Of a stretch of 64,000 bases of DNA, positions 45,830-54,243 are shown piece by piece; within the stretch, counting starts at the first letter, position 1; the number at the start of each line of letters is the position of its first letter. The notes beneath the pieces were generated by a model. It was not told the origin of the DNA, did no database searches, and saw only the letters and a program-made list of their open reading frames with translations. The position numbers were made by a program, and so were the translations under genes. The stretch covers positions 80,422 through 144,421 of the forward strand of contig NZ_WJNG01000008.1 in assembly GCF_009649745.1 (NCBI RefSeq), read 5' to 3'. The stretch is from Aquibacillus halophilus (GTDB lineage Bacteria > Bacillota > Bacilli > Bacillales > Amphibacillaceae).

Positions 45830-46738
45830 TTACATGACTTCAGCTTTTACTTGTTTTTTCCTTTCTAGATAATCAGTCAATTGCTTAACAACATCTGATT
45901 CGCCCGCTTGGATGCTTAGGTTTGATGATAAATGTTCTGTGTGCTTATTTCGATTGTGAAACCAGTCGGGGATAATCTCTTGTTTCCCGGTTTGTGGTGT
46001 TTTGTAATAGGCTTGTTTTTTCTGGGCATAAAAAGCTTCTTCACTAGCCTCTACTTGTTCTAAAGTCACAAAACCTTTTTCAGACCACTTCTTGAGAATG
46101 CCATTTACATATCCCCAACAAACGTTATTTTGTATGAGTGATCGTTTCATTGCTTCAATAACTAACACATCACCTAACCTCACCACCCAATTAGTGATTT
46201 CTTTTTCTAAGTAGGCATTCGTATCTTTAAAATTTTCTTGGTAGAACGAAATAACACTGTTGGTAGTATTTATTATTGTATTTTTGTTTGGTTTTATTTT
46301 TACATTGTTTTGTTTAATTAATGGGACCGGAGTGTGGTCATATTTGTGGTCCAGATTGTAGTCGGCTTTCTGGTCAGAAATGTCGTTATCTTTTGGTTCG
46401 TCGGTTAGATCAATCATATTGGAGTCACTGTTGCAGGTGATACTGTGGTCCTCAAAGGTGGTCAAACTAATCATTTGATAGATAGCAGCTTGGTTGCCAC
46501 CACGAGATTGGAAATGAATATATCCTTTCTCTTTTAGTTCCTCTCTTGCACGTTTAAACGTGCTGTCTTTTAACTGTGCTTTTACACACAATACCATTGC
46601 TGCTACAGTAAACTCCTTTTTCCAGCCAGTTTTATTGTTTACTTGCATTAAGGCATGCCACAGGAGTACTGCCGAGTTTGATAGAGGGTTAAATTCGAGA
46701 TGATTGTATAGGGCATTGATTTCTTTGATATAGTTCAT
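45830..46738 (-). CDS. DnaD-domain replication-type protein
   Basis: The product of 302 residues has an N-terminal winged-helix region (LYNHLEFNPLSNSAVLLWHALM, then FKRAREELKEKGYIHF), as in phage and plasmid replication-initiation proteins. A charged linker is followed by a C-terminal DnaD/DnaB-like domain (VISFYQENF to WGYVNGILKKW), whose last motif is the YxxxILxxW signature for ssDNA binding. Such proteins load helicase at phage or mobile-element origins. It lies on the reverse strand with the ComK-like and Xre genes, 46 bases from the former. No other replication gene is near, so the origin it serves is not seen. Confidence 0.82.
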   Translation of the reverse strand: MNYIKEINALYNHLEFNPLSNSAVLLWHALMQVNNKTGWKKEFTVAAMVLCVKAQLKDSTFKRAREELKEKGYIHFQSRGGNQAAIYQMISLTTFEDHSITCNSDSNMIDLTDEPKDNDISDQKADYNLDHKYDHTPVPLIKQNNVKIKPNKNTIINTTNSVISFYQENFKDTNAYLEKEITNWVVRLGDVLVIEAMKRSLIQNNVCWGYVNGILKKWSEKGFVTLEQVEASEEAFYAQKKQAYYKTPQTGKQEIIPDWFHNRNKHTEHLSSNLSIQAGESDVVKQLTDYLERKKQVKAEVM

Positions 46739-46784
46739 TGGTAGTTTCCTTTCAAGTTGTGGTATCGGGGATTTAGTTACTCTG

Positions 46785-47279
46785 TTAAACAGTCATCAGT
46801 GGTTTTTCAATTGAGGCGAATTGCAAAATGCAAATCGCGGTTCGTTGCATTTGTTTTTCTAGAATATAATAAGACTCGTCTACTATAATTTGTTGTCCAT
46901 CTTTAAAGGTGATAATTGATTGTGGAATGAGACTTTTTGAAGAATAATAGGGTTTAATTATTTTTACGTGGTTGTAGAAAATCCATTTGCATTGTAACTG
47001 GCTGGGTGAATGCGTAGGAAAGGTGAAAATGTTCTTGCTTGGGTTGATAGGAATCGGAACTTTTCGGTGGCAACTGGTTTGGTACATCACTGCTGCTCGC
47101 CTTCCATCATAACTAGCGCCACCATCTAGGCAGGCCACTTTGATGATTTCGAGAGGTGTTTGTTTTATAAAAAGCTTCTTACCTGATTCGAGAACAATGG
47201 TTTGGTAATCGAAATGTGTAGCAGGAATAATCGCCATTGTTCGGTAATTCACATGATAGGATGTGAAGATGTCGTTCAT
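46785..47279 (-). CDS. ComK-family competence transcription factor homologue
   Basis: The product of 164 residues aligns with ComK, the activator of late competence genes in Bacillus. Matching segments are GGASYDGRRAAV (ComK has GSSYAGRKAGT), INPSKNIFTFPTHSPSQLQCKWI (NPSNQIFLFPT and QCGWI in ComK), and YYILEKQMQRTA (YNSFENQVYRTA). It is shorter than Bacillus subtilis ComK (192 residues), lacking much of the C-terminal tail linked there to stability control. It is set between an Xre regulator and a DnaD-like gene rather than in the usual chromosomal place, so it may be a second, mobile ComK. Target genes are unknown. Confidence 0.8.
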   Translation of the reverse strand: MNDIFTSYHVNYRTMAIIPATHFDYQTIVLESGKKLFIKQTPLEIIKVACLDGGASYDGRRAAVMYQTSCHRKVPIPINPSKNIFTFPTHSPSQLQCKWIFYNHVKIIKPYYSSKSLIPQSIITFKDGQQIIVDESYYILEKQMQRTAICILQFASIEKPLMTV

Positions 47280-47318
47280 TCAGGTGAACACTCCTTTTGG
47301 GGATTAATTGAATGATTT

Positions 47319-47606
47319 TTAAAGATTACCGTGTAAGCTAAGACCGTGCTTTTTAAACTCCTGTTCAACTTCCTTTTTAAATTCGTCATGATTTATTTTA
47401 AGTCCATTAAGAATTTCGAACATTTTTAAATAGCTAGGGTTGTAGATTCCTTTCTCCAATTTACCTAAATACTTATAATCGATTGAAGATATCTCAGCTA
47501 ATTGAGGTTGAGTCATGCCTGCAGCCTCTCTATTCTTTTTTATGATTTTACCTACCAACTGCTTTTTTAATTCGGTTTCTTGCTTCTTTTGATCCAAAAA
47601 TATCAC
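47319..47606 (-). CDS. Xre-family helix-turn-helix regulator
   Basis: The product of 95 residues has a Cro/C1 helix-turn-helix at about residues 18-72, with KIIKKNREAAGMTQPQLAEIS and IDYKYLGKLEKGIYNPSYLKM. The C-terminal helix may mediate dimerisation. It is first in the reverse-strand set with the ComK-like and DnaD-like genes, spaced 39 bases from the former, and probably controls them. The start codon used is the ATG read from 47604-47606, which follows an AAAGGTGA site. Confidence 0.88.
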   Translation of the reverse strand: MIFLDQKKQETELKKQLVGKIIKKNREAAGMTQPQLAEISSIDYKYLGKLEKGIYNPSYLKMFEILNGLKINHDEFKKEVEQEFKKHGLSLHGNL

Positions 47607-47801
47607 CTTTTTAAAGAGATTATGTAGTTAGATCAAAGTATTTGAAACGTCGTATTCGGCGGGTTTTGAAGATTTATAAAAATATTTTTTTTAGAGAACC
47701 AATTCTATTAATATCATCTAATTAAGTTAATATCCCATCACCATACTGTGTAGTAAAATGAAAGTATTAACTTAATAACTCAGTTCTTATTTAATAGTTT
47801 T

Positions 47802-47849
47802 AAAAAAGCTCGTTCATAACAGTGTTTCTGCTTTGAACCAGCTTTTTTT
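47802..47849. terminator. Bidirectional hairpin terminator
   Basis: AAAAAAGCTCGTTCA pairs with TTTGAACCAGCTTTTTTT with one mismatch and flanking A/T runs on both sides. Confidence 0.65.
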
Positions 47850-48050
47850 GACTGAATTAATATTATTAAGAAGTCCATTGGTGAAACTCTGATGGTGCTT
47901 GACACCAATCCTGATCCCTCATTCATTGTTTTCTAATCAATAAGAGATATCCTACCTTGCCCTTCGACACTAGTATGTTTACCACTGCAACCTTAATTGG
48001 TATCAGAGAATAAATCCTTAGTTCAGAGTATCAAAAATCTTAGAAAACCT

Positions 48051-48089
48051 AAAAACAGTCCCCCTTTTGCAAAAGACGGACTGTTTTTA
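48051..48089. terminator. Bidirectional hairpin terminator
   Basis: AAAAACAGTCC (48051-48061) pairs with GGACTGTTTTT (48078-48088). A-runs and T-runs at both edges suit termination in either direction. Confidence 0.7.
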
Positions 48090-48103
48090 GTTAACTCTTT
48101 TAT

Positions 48104-48126
48104 TGCGTAGTAGACTATACTACGCA
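48104..48126. promoter_or_regulatory. Perfect 9-bp inverted repeat
   Basis: TGCGTAGTA and TACTACGCA flank 5 bases. A similar half (GCACAGTACAACAATACTATGCA) is seen at about 49413 and TGCGCAGTAC at about 54001. It could be an operator or a recombination remnant. Confidence 0.4.
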
Positions 48127-48486
48127 GTAAAATACTTTATTCAAATGTTTTTTTTGATTACGAAGGTTTTCAACAATTGGACCATATAACCGAAGATAAC
48201 GTTGCTTTAAATATATAATTGAAATAAATGGACGTGCCAAAGATGAGGTTTATACCCTTTAGACTCTTTTAATTTTTATTAAAGGTATACTGGATTTAAT
48301 TTGTTTATAACTACATTCGGCAAAATGATGTAAATATTTCCTTTATTTTACAAAAACAATAAGTTAAAATAGTATTTAGAATATATTGATAATTTTTTGG
48401 GATGCCAAGTGTAGTCTTTCTTAGCTTTAAAGAGGAAGATAAAATGGAAAAATTGCAATGAACCGAAAATTAAGGAGGCAATTGAA
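48127..48486 (+). other. AT-rich region upstream of the GC-rich TIR gene
   Basis: No gene is seen in these 360 bases. A strong AATTAAGGAGG ribosome site at its end serves the 19-codon leader frame. The composition is host-like and changes sharply within the next 60 bases. Confidence 0.4.
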
Positions 48487-48546
48487 ATGGATATAGTAAA
48501 AGGGTCAGAACTGCTCATTCAAGTAGGGGGGAATGGTCATGGCTAG
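48487..48546 (+). CDS. 19-residue leader ORF overlapping the TIR gene start
   Basis: AAGGAGG lies 8 bases before ATG 48487, which opens the short frame MDIVKGSELLIQVGGNGHG and TAG. The stop lies 5 bases inside the TIR gene, whose GGGGGG site is within this frame. This is the layout of translational coupling. It may be an attenuating leader or the truncated front of a gene that previously occupied this site. Confidence 0.45.
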   Translation: MDIVKGSELLIQVGGNGHG

Positions 48547-49237
48547 ATGCACGGCTCCAGTAAGGGGACATCGATCAGCGAGTGCCGTAGCTAACTGCCC
48601 AGCGTGCGGCGGGCGTTATGGTCGCCATAATAGTAGCTACAGGTCGTACTCACCATCGTCTTATTCCTCGGCCCTGAGAAGTGGGGGCGGTCGAAGCAAC
48701 GGCGGTGTTTCTGGTCGCAGTATAAAGCCTCGTTGGTCGGGAGCAGGTTCGTCCGTGTTGTACACGCCTGAAGAAGTTAGGGCCCTCACACCAATACGTA
48801 ATAATGTCGAAGACCTGGCAAAGCGACCTGACCTTCGGGACGTCTTCCTCTGTCATGCGTGGGACGACCGGAAGGGGGTCGCCAAGGAACTATACGATCT
48901 GCTTGAGTCACGCGGTGTCTCCGTCTGGTTCAGCGAGAAGGACGTTAGCCTCGGCGTGCCGTTACTTCGCGCAATAGACAAGGGTTTGGCGAACTCGCGA
49001 GTTGGGATTGTGCTGGTGACTCCTGCGATGCTACGCCGCCTCCCGGCAGAGGGTATCGCCGACAAAGAACTTTCGGTACTCCTCTCTCGCGAGCGTCTCG
49101 TTCCGATTGTGCACGAAACAACGTATGAAGCTCTACGTGAAGTCAGTCCCTTGCTCGGATCACGAACCGGTCTGAGCACTGCAGAAGAACCAATAGCAGA
49201 CGTTGTGACTAAGCTCGCAGAACTGGTCTCCATCTAA
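48539..49237 (+). CDS. TIR-domain protein with N-terminal Cys motif, GC-rich
   Basis: The product of 232 residues has an N-terminal segment MARCTAPVRGHRSASAVANC followed by PACGG (three Cys, zinc-ribbon-like), a Ser/Gly/Arg-rich linker to about residue 75, and a TIR domain from RDVFLCHAWDDRKGVAKELY. Further marks are SEKDVSLG and the likely catalytic Glu in ADKELSVLL. Bacterial TIR domains cleave NAD+ in phage defence or signalling. GC content is far above the neighbours and codon use is unlike the host, as expected after transfer, with actinobacterial-type relatives likely. ATG 48539 is preferred to ATG 48533 for its spacing from GGGGGG. Confidence 0.85.
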   Translation: MARCTAPVRGHRSASAVANCPACGGRYGRHNSSYRSYSPSSYSSALRSGGGRSNGGVSGRSIKPRWSGAGSSVLYTPEEVRALTPIRNNVEDLAKRPDLRDVFLCHAWDDRKGVAKELYDLLESRGVSVWFSEKDVSLGVPLLRAIDKGLANSRVGIVLVTPAMLRRLPAEGIADKELSVLLSRERLVPIVHETTYEALREVSPLLGSRTGLSTAEEPIADVVTKLAELVSI

Positions 49238-49482
49238 AAGTTCTGTTTGTCAACCCTAGTTTGCTATTCAGACGAGGCTGTTTGGACGCTCTGCCGTTTG
49301 TCGGTTAATTGACGAACCCGGTTGCACCAAGGTCATTGCTCCTGGTATTGCCTTTCTTCAATTTTTTGGCAGTTTAATTGAAGATGAACTTTATTTAAAA
49401 CAGGATCTCTTGCTGCACAGTACAACAATACTATGCAATAAAAGATAATAGTCCGCAATCTGGCGAGATTGTGGAAAGCCAA
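49238..49482 (+). other. Downstream flank of the TIR gene
   Basis: GC content falls back to host level within about 100 bases. A frame of about 40 codons ending at TAA near 49446 (IAFLQFFGSLIEDELYLKQ) may be a gene fragment but is not recognised. Confidence 0.3.
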
Positions 49483-49527
49483 AAGCCTAATTCCTCGGTC
49501 AAAATAAGAGGATTAGGCTTTATTATT
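49483..49527 (+). terminator. Rho-independent terminator
   Basis: AAGCCTAATTCCTC pairs with GAGGATTAGGCTT (one bulge), followed by TATTATTT. Confidence 0.7.
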
Positions 49528-49739
49528 TAATATTTCTAAGTTTTTTCTGGTAAATACTTTGACAGCAAACGGTAAATCTCATGGCAACTAGTGGTACATT
49601 CTTGTGGCTGTAATCCAGTGCTTCATTTTTGCTAAAGCTATAGAGAAATTTTTATTCCCCATATATACTAATAACAAGAAAGTTACCAGTGGAGATAGTT
49701 ATGAATACCGGAATAATTACAAGATTTTAGGAGGCTGTT

Positions 49740-50756
49740 ATGCTTACTATCGGTTATATTGGAAATGGAAAAAGCACGAACAGATATCATCTGCCGTTCG
49801 TATTGCAAAGAGAGAGTGTAAAGGTACAATCCATTTATCGAAGAAATCCAGACCATGATAGTTGGGATAGTATTCCAGGAGTAAAGTATACTTCTGATTT
49901 AGATGAATTGTTACATGACAAAGACATTCAACTGATTGTTATTTGCACCCAACATGACAGTCATTATCAATACGCAAAATTGGTATTAGAACATAACAAA
50001 AACTGTCTGGTTGAAAAGCCGTTTATGGAAACCTCCGAACAGGCAAAAGAAATATTTGCATTGGCCAGTGAGAAAGGATTAATCGTTCAGGCATATCAAA
50101 ACAGACGCTTTGATAGTGATTTTTTAACCGTCCAAAAGGTCATTGAAGAAGGGGAAATTGGGGACTTGCTGGAAGTGGAAATGCATTTTGACTATTATCG
50201 TCCCGAAGTACCTGAGTCTGTTCATTCTTTTGATCCTGCTTCGTCATTTTTATATGGACATGGCTGCCATACACTAGATCAGGCTATCAGCTATTTTGGC
50301 AAGCCAGATCATATCTATTATGATGTAAGACAGTTATTGGGACAAGGAAGAATGAACGATTACTTTGATATAGATTTATATTATGGAAAGTTGAAGGTAT
50401 CTATTAAATCGAGTTATTTTAGACTGATAAAAAGACCTAGCTTCGTAGTTTATGGCAAGAAGGGATGCTTTGTGAAAGAAACCAAAGATCGTCAGGAAGA
50501 GCATTTAAAGTTATTTTACATGCCTGAAAACAAAGACTTTGGTCTAGATACCATCAAACATTATGGTGTACTGACATATATCGATGAAGAAGGAACAGTC
50601 CACGAAGAAAAACCGAAATCCGTAAATGGCGATTATGGAAGAGTATATGATGATCTATATGAGGCCATCATCCATGGCAAAGATAAAACCATTACAGACG
50701 AACAGACACTACTCCAAATGGAAATATTAGAAACTGGAGTGAAAGGTTTGAAGTAG
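49740..50756 (+). CDS. Gfo/Idh/MocA-family NAD(P)-dependent oxidoreductase
   Basis: The product of 338 residues has an N-terminal Rossmann fold (MLTIGYIGNGKSTNRYHLPF), the family EKPF motif with the catalytic Lys (LVEKPFMETSEQA), and a C-terminal mixed sheet with YGHGCHTLDQAISYFG carrying the active-site His. These enzymes oxidise or reduce sugars, inositols or related ketones. TAGGAGG precedes the ATG. Its last 55 bases recur at 54013 and its last 500 bases at 59213, so the gene has been duplicated and partly lost. Substrate unknown. Confidence 0.9.
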   Translation: MLTIGYIGNGKSTNRYHLPFVLQRESVKVQSIYRRNPDHDSWDSIPGVKYTSDLDELLHDKDIQLIVICTQHDSHYQYAKLVLEHNKNCLVEKPFMETSEQAKEIFALASEKGLIVQAYQNRRFDSDFLTVQKVIEEGEIGDLLEVEMHFDYYRPEVPESVHSFDPASSFLYGHGCHTLDQAISYFGKPDHIYYDVRQLLGQGRMNDYFDIDLYYGKLKVSIKSSYFRLIKRPSFVVYGKKGCFVKETKDRQEEHLKLFYMPENKDFGLDTIKHYGVLTYIDEEGTVHEEKPKSVNGDYGRVYDDLYEAIIHGKDKTITDEQTLLQMEILETGVKGLK

Positions 50757-50814
50757 AGTGGTCGTAGCGGTGCCAGCCTTTGACAAATGTTAGACAAATG
50801 TAAAAGAACTCACT

Positions 50815-51033
50815 TCAATTAGTGGGCTCTTTTTTGTTCATAGCAATATTTATTAATTCATCTAGTTGCTGTGATAGTTCTATTACTTCAGGTCCATATG
50901 GATCCCTTGAGTAAGCCTTATACATCTCTTGTCTTAAATCCTCAATTAATAGTTCAATACTATTATCGATTAATGTACCCAATGGTTGCACTACCTTTTT
51001 TATAGTATCAAATAATTGTACAATATTTTCCAT
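50815..51033 (-). CDS. Spo0E-family aspartyl-phosphate phosphatase
   Basis: The 72-residue product carries the Spo0E signature in ELSQQLDELINIAM, preceded by the first helix IEDLRQEMYKAYSRDPYG. Spo0E-type proteins dephosphorylate Spo0A~P and hold back sporulation. The S-Q-x-L-D motif essential for activity is intact. It stands alone on the reverse strand just after the Gfo/Idh/MocA gene. Its presence supports a spore-forming host. Confidence 0.85.
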   Translation of the reverse strand: MENIVQLFDTIKKVVQPLGTLIDNSIELLIEDLRQEMYKAYSRDPYGPEVIELSQQLDELINIAMNKKEPTN

Positions 51034-51216
51034 TTAATTACTACGTTGAATAAAATAATTAATGAATTAACTGACGAAGAAAAGAAAGAACATACATAGC
51101 TATAGCAAATGCCTGACATCAATCGTTCAACAGTTGAGAGCTTAATTATCGACCTAATGTTATTTACCAAATATTTCTTTACTGATAATCAATTATACAT
51201 TATAATTTAATTAACA

Positions 51217-51233
51217 ATTAACAAATTGTTAAT
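51217..51233. promoter_or_regulatory. Palindromic operator upstream of nrtR-pnuC-nadR
   Basis: ATTAACAAATTGTTAAT is a perfect 17-base palindrome, with an overlapping half-copy TTAACAATTAAC just before it, 14 bases ahead of the GTG start. It is a good candidate for the binding site of the NrtR-like product itself. Confidence 0.55.
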
Positions 51234-51247
51234 CAAGGGGGATTAAA

Positions 51248-52030
51248 GTGGTTTCTAGAGAATATAACTCAAAAAAATTTATTACACCTGATGGTTATGC
51301 AAGTGACATAGCAGTATTCACTATAACTTCCGAAAGTAACGGGCAGTATAAGCCCCCGATAAAATTTTTAAAAATCATGTTAATTAAACGAAGTAACCAG
51401 GATCATGAAGGAAATCCAAATATCGAAGCTGGCAAATGGGCATTACCAGGAGGATTTGTTCGTTCGAATGAAACAGCTTTCCAAACTGCTGAACGAAAGC
51501 TTTATGAAGAAACCGGAGTTGGTGGATTACGCATTAAGCATTTTGGAGTCTATGATTCACCTGGTCGAGATGATAGAGGATGGATTTTGTCAAATGCTCA
51601 TTATGTAATTGCGAATGAAGAATTTCTTAAGAATCGTAAAACTACTAAGGATGCTTCGGATATTCAGCTTCTTACGATTGAAGATGCGCTTGAAATTAAT
51701 CTTGCTTTTGACCATCGAAAAATTATCGATGATGCGATTTGGTTTATCAAAAAGGACATGGCATTAACCACGCTTGCAAAACACTTTTTGCCTAAAGAGT
51801 TTGTATTATCCGAACTGCAAGGTGTGTTATTAACAGTATTGGATGATCCTTCCATAAAGACAGATGCCGCTTTTTTTAGAAAAGCACCTACACTGCCTTT
51901 TCTAGAAGCTGTCTCAGAAAACGGAAAACTAAAAAAGTCAAATCGCTATTCTAAAACACCAGCACAGCTTTACCGATTTAATGATTTTCAACCAATTACA
52001 TCCGTATATAGTAAAAAGCTTAAAGGCTAG
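51248..52030 (+). CDS. Nudix-domain NrtR-like regulator of NAD metabolism
   Basis: The protein of 260 residues has a Nudix domain (box GGFVRSNETAFQTAERKLYE, continuing ETGV) and a C-terminal winged helix region (FVLSELQGVLLTVLDDP) as in NrtR repressors, which sense ADP-ribose and control NAD salvage genes. In the Nudix box the usual R-E pair reads R-K, so hydrolysis may be weak, as in regulators. The start is GTG 51248 after AAGGGGGATT. pnuC and nadR follow in the same operon, which strongly supports the role. It could still act as an ADP-ribose pyrophosphatase. Confidence 0.8.
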   Translation: MVSREYNSKKFITPDGYASDIAVFTITSESNGQYKPPIKFLKIMLIKRSNQDHEGNPNIEAGKWALPGGFVRSNETAFQTAERKLYEETGVGGLRIKHFGVYDSPGRDDRGWILSNAHYVIANEEFLKNRKTTKDASDIQLLTIEDALEINLAFDHRKIIDDAIWFIKKDMALTTLAKHFLPKEFVLSELQGVLLTVLDDPSIKTDAAFFRKAPTLPFLEAVSENGKLKKSNRYSKTPAQLYRFNDFQPITSVYSKKLKG

Positions 52031-52049
52031 TAGGATAGGAGAAGATTGG

Positions 52050-52745
52050 ATGGCTTTCCTAAGAGATTGGACACGTTTTGAGAAGTTATGGTTACTAGTA
52101 TTTACATTGATTAACATTTATCTTTTCTTTGCATGGTCGGATTCCCTGGTCGGATTAATAGCTTCTATAAGTGGAATGTTGTGTGTTGTATTAGTTGCGA
52201 AGGGTAAAATTTCGAATTATTACTTCGGTATTGTCCAAACAGTCACATATGCTTATATTGCTTATGGATATGGACTTTATGGAGAAGCGATGTTAAATGC
52301 TCTATTTTATTTTCCGGTTCAATTTATTGGAATTTATTTATGGAATCAAAACAAAACAGTACACGATGTAAAAGGAGAAGATGTATTAATTAAACGTCTT
52401 TCAAAATCAGGCTGGTGCTATACTATAATATCCGTAATATTATTGACAGTTGCCTATGGATCCTTCTTGGAATTTTTAGGTGGCAATAATGTGTGGAATG
52501 ATTCAGCAACAAACGTATTGTCCGTAACGGCGCAAATTCTAATGTTAAAACGTTTTGTCGAACAATGGCTTCTATGGATATCAGTTAATATTCTTTCTAT
52601 TTTACTTTGGGTAAGTGCACTTATTTCTCAAGGTGGAAATGATTTCTCAATGCTTGTAATGTGGTCAGCATTTCTAGTAAATAGTATTTATGGCTATTTC
52701 AATTGGCGGAAACTGCAAATTAAACAAAGTCAGGAGGCGACATAA
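52050..52745 (+). CDS. pnuC: Nicotinamide riboside transporter PnuC
   Basis: The 231-residue membrane protein has seven to eight helices and the PnuC features FALL-like SGMLCVVLVAKGKISNYYFG and FYFPVQFIGIYLWNQN. PnuC takes up nicotinamide riboside by facilitated diffusion, trapped by phosphorylation through NadR. ATG 52050 lies about 6 bases after AGGAGAAG; a longer frame from 51981 would overlap the upstream gene without a ribosome site. It is directly followed by nadR, with no gap. Confidence 0.88.
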   Translation: MAFLRDWTRFEKLWLLVFTLINIYLFFAWSDSLVGLIASISGMLCVVLVAKGKISNYYFGIVQTVTYAYIAYGYGLYGEAMLNALFYFPVQFIGIYLWNQNKTVHDVKGEDVLIKRLSKSGWCYTIISVILLTVAYGSFLEFLGGNNVWNDSATNVLSVTAQILMLKRFVEQWLLWISVNILSILLWVSALISQGGNDFSMLVMWSAFLVNSIYGYFNWRKLQIKQSQEAT

Positions 52746-53765
52746 ATGACAGTTGGATTTATAGGGGGAAAATTCCTTCCACTTCATCTAGGGCATGTTT
52801 ATGCAATTATTTATGCTTCTGCCATGGTAGATGAATTGTATATTGTTTTATCTCATAGTAAACAACGTGATAAAGAATTATGTGACGATACTAAAATGAA
52901 CTATGTCCCCGATTATATTCGATTACGCTGGCTATCTAAATTAACAAAAGATATGCCACATGTAAAAGTTATACCCATAGAAGATGATTACGGAAATGAT
53001 GATTATGATTGGAGGGAAGGAAGTCAATTAATAAAAAAGAAAATTGGTAAACCAATTGATTATGTCTTTAGTTCAGAACCATCCTATAAAGATATTTTTG
53101 CAGAATTGTATCCAGATTCTAAACATATATTAATTGATCCTAACCGCAAACATGTTAATATTTCAGCTTCTAAAATCCGAGCAGAAGGGATTTTTCATAA
53201 TTGGAATTTTATCCCTGACATAATTAAACCGTACTTTGTTAAGAGAGTTGTAGTTGTTGGAACAGAAAGCTGTGGAAAATCAACATTAGTTAGAAACCTT
53301 GCGAAGATATATAACACAGCATACGTAGCTGAGTATGGAAGGACTGTGTATGAGGAACTTGGGTGTGATGGAATAATTACAGAAGAGGATTATCAACAAA
53401 TAGCCTATGGTCACAAGATGGAAGAGATAAAAGCGATAGAAAGTGCAAACAAGCTTTTGTTTATAGATACGGAAGCAATCGTGACTCAGTTTTATTCAAA
53501 TTTATACAATAATGAGCATCAAACAGTGCTAGATGAAATTGCAAAATTACAGGATTATGATCTCTGGATCTTTCTTGAGCCAGATGTGAAATGGGTTCAT
53601 GATGGTTTAAGAAAGCATGGCACGGAAGTAGAAAGACTAAAGAATAACAACCATCTAAAGACATTATTAGACAAACAAAATATTCAATATAAAATCTTAA
53701 AGGGTAATTATGAAAAGCGCTTAAAAGGTGCTATGGAGCTTATTGAAGATATAATGAAGAATTAA
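52746..53765 (+). CDS. nadR: Bifunctional NMN adenylyltransferase / nicotinamide riboside kinase NadR
   Basis: The 339-residue product has an N-terminal nucleotidyltransferase domain with GGKFLPLHLGHVYAI (the GxFxPxHxGH motif) and ISASKIRAEG, and a C-terminal kinase domain from VVVVGTESCGKSTLVRNL with its P-loop. It makes NMN from nicotinamide riboside and then NAD. The DNA-binding region found in enterobacterial NadR is absent, which fits control by the separate NrtR-like gene. AGGAGGCGAC precedes the ATG, which follows the pnuC stop immediately. Confidence 0.92.
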   Translation: MTVGFIGGKFLPLHLGHVYAIIYASAMVDELYIVLSHSKQRDKELCDDTKMNYVPDYIRLRWLSKLTKDMPHVKVIPIEDDYGNDDYDWREGSQLIKKKIGKPIDYVFSSEPSYKDIFAELYPDSKHILIDPNRKHVNISASKIRAEGIFHNWNFIPDIIKPYFVKRVVVVGTESCGKSTLVRNLAKIYNTAYVAEYGRTVYEELGCDGIITEEDYQQIAYGHKMEEIKAIESANKLLFIDTEAIVTQFYSNLYNNEHQTVLDEIAKLQDYDLWIFLEPDVKWVHDGLRKHGTEVERLKNNNHLKTLLDKQNIQYKILKGNYEKRLKGAMELIEDIMKN

Positions 53766-53809
53766 ACAGTGAAAGTGCATTATTTTAAGCAAACTTGGAG
53801 GTTTTGAAT

Positions 53810-53899
53810 ATGAGAGAAACCAATAAATTTGTTTTTTTTGAACAGGTGACGATTTCTGTACATAATGCTTTAGAATTTGTGAAGATAGTGTCGCTATAA
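53810..53899 (+). CDS. Very short ORF after nadR, possible gene remnant
   Basis: TTGGAGG lies 6 bases before ATG 53810, which opens a frame of 29 residues starting MRETNKFVFFEQVTISVHNA. No family recognised. It may be the truncated front of a lost gene. The region 53900-54012 shows nothing. Confidence 0.25.
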   Translation: MRETNKFVFFEQVTISVHNALEFVKIVSL

Positions 53900-54177
53900 A
53901 TATTATTCAGGTAATTGGTGCGTTTATCTCATATCGCGTCTTTTATGTTAGAACGTTAATGTTGAATAAGACAGACAAAAATAACAACAGATTAATGTAT
54001 TGCGCAGTACAACAAATGGAAATATTAGAAACTGGAGTGCAAGGTTTGAAGTAGTAGTGGTCGTAGCGGTGCCACCTTGTTTATGATGTGGTTAAGCACT
54101 TTGCAATTAAAGGAGCATTCCTGTTAGGAAGAAAATTTGGGGAAATATCAACGGAGATGACAAGTGCATAAAAAAAG

Positions 54178-54241
54178 TCCCTTTGGTACGATAGAGAGTC
54201 TCATGCATGACCTCTAATTTAGTACCGAAGGAGGACTACTA
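54178..54241 (+). promoter_or_regulatory. Hairpin enclosing a ribosome binding site
   Basis: AGTCCCTTTGGTAC and GTACCGAAGGAGGACT can pair with two bulges around a 30-base loop. The second arm contains GAAGGAGG, the ribosome site of the 23-codon frame at 54244. The same structure is in copy B at about 59836-59899. Confidence 0.45.
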
Positions 54242-54243
54242 AA

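Noticed and set aside
48853..49233. 126-codon reverse frame opposite the GC-rich TIR gene
   Set aside because: High GC content makes long shadow frames likely. The forward frame has a TIR domain and a ribosome site; this one has neither.
26524..49237. Integrative element with excisionase and integrase
   Set aside because: An excisionase-like protein and replication-type DnaD gene are present, but no recombinase, tRNA target or matching attachment repeats could be found, so no defined element is claimed.
50815..51033. Antitoxin or small regulator for the reverse frame after the Gfo/Idh/MocA gene
   Set aside because: The LSQQLDELI motif fits the Spo0E family much better.
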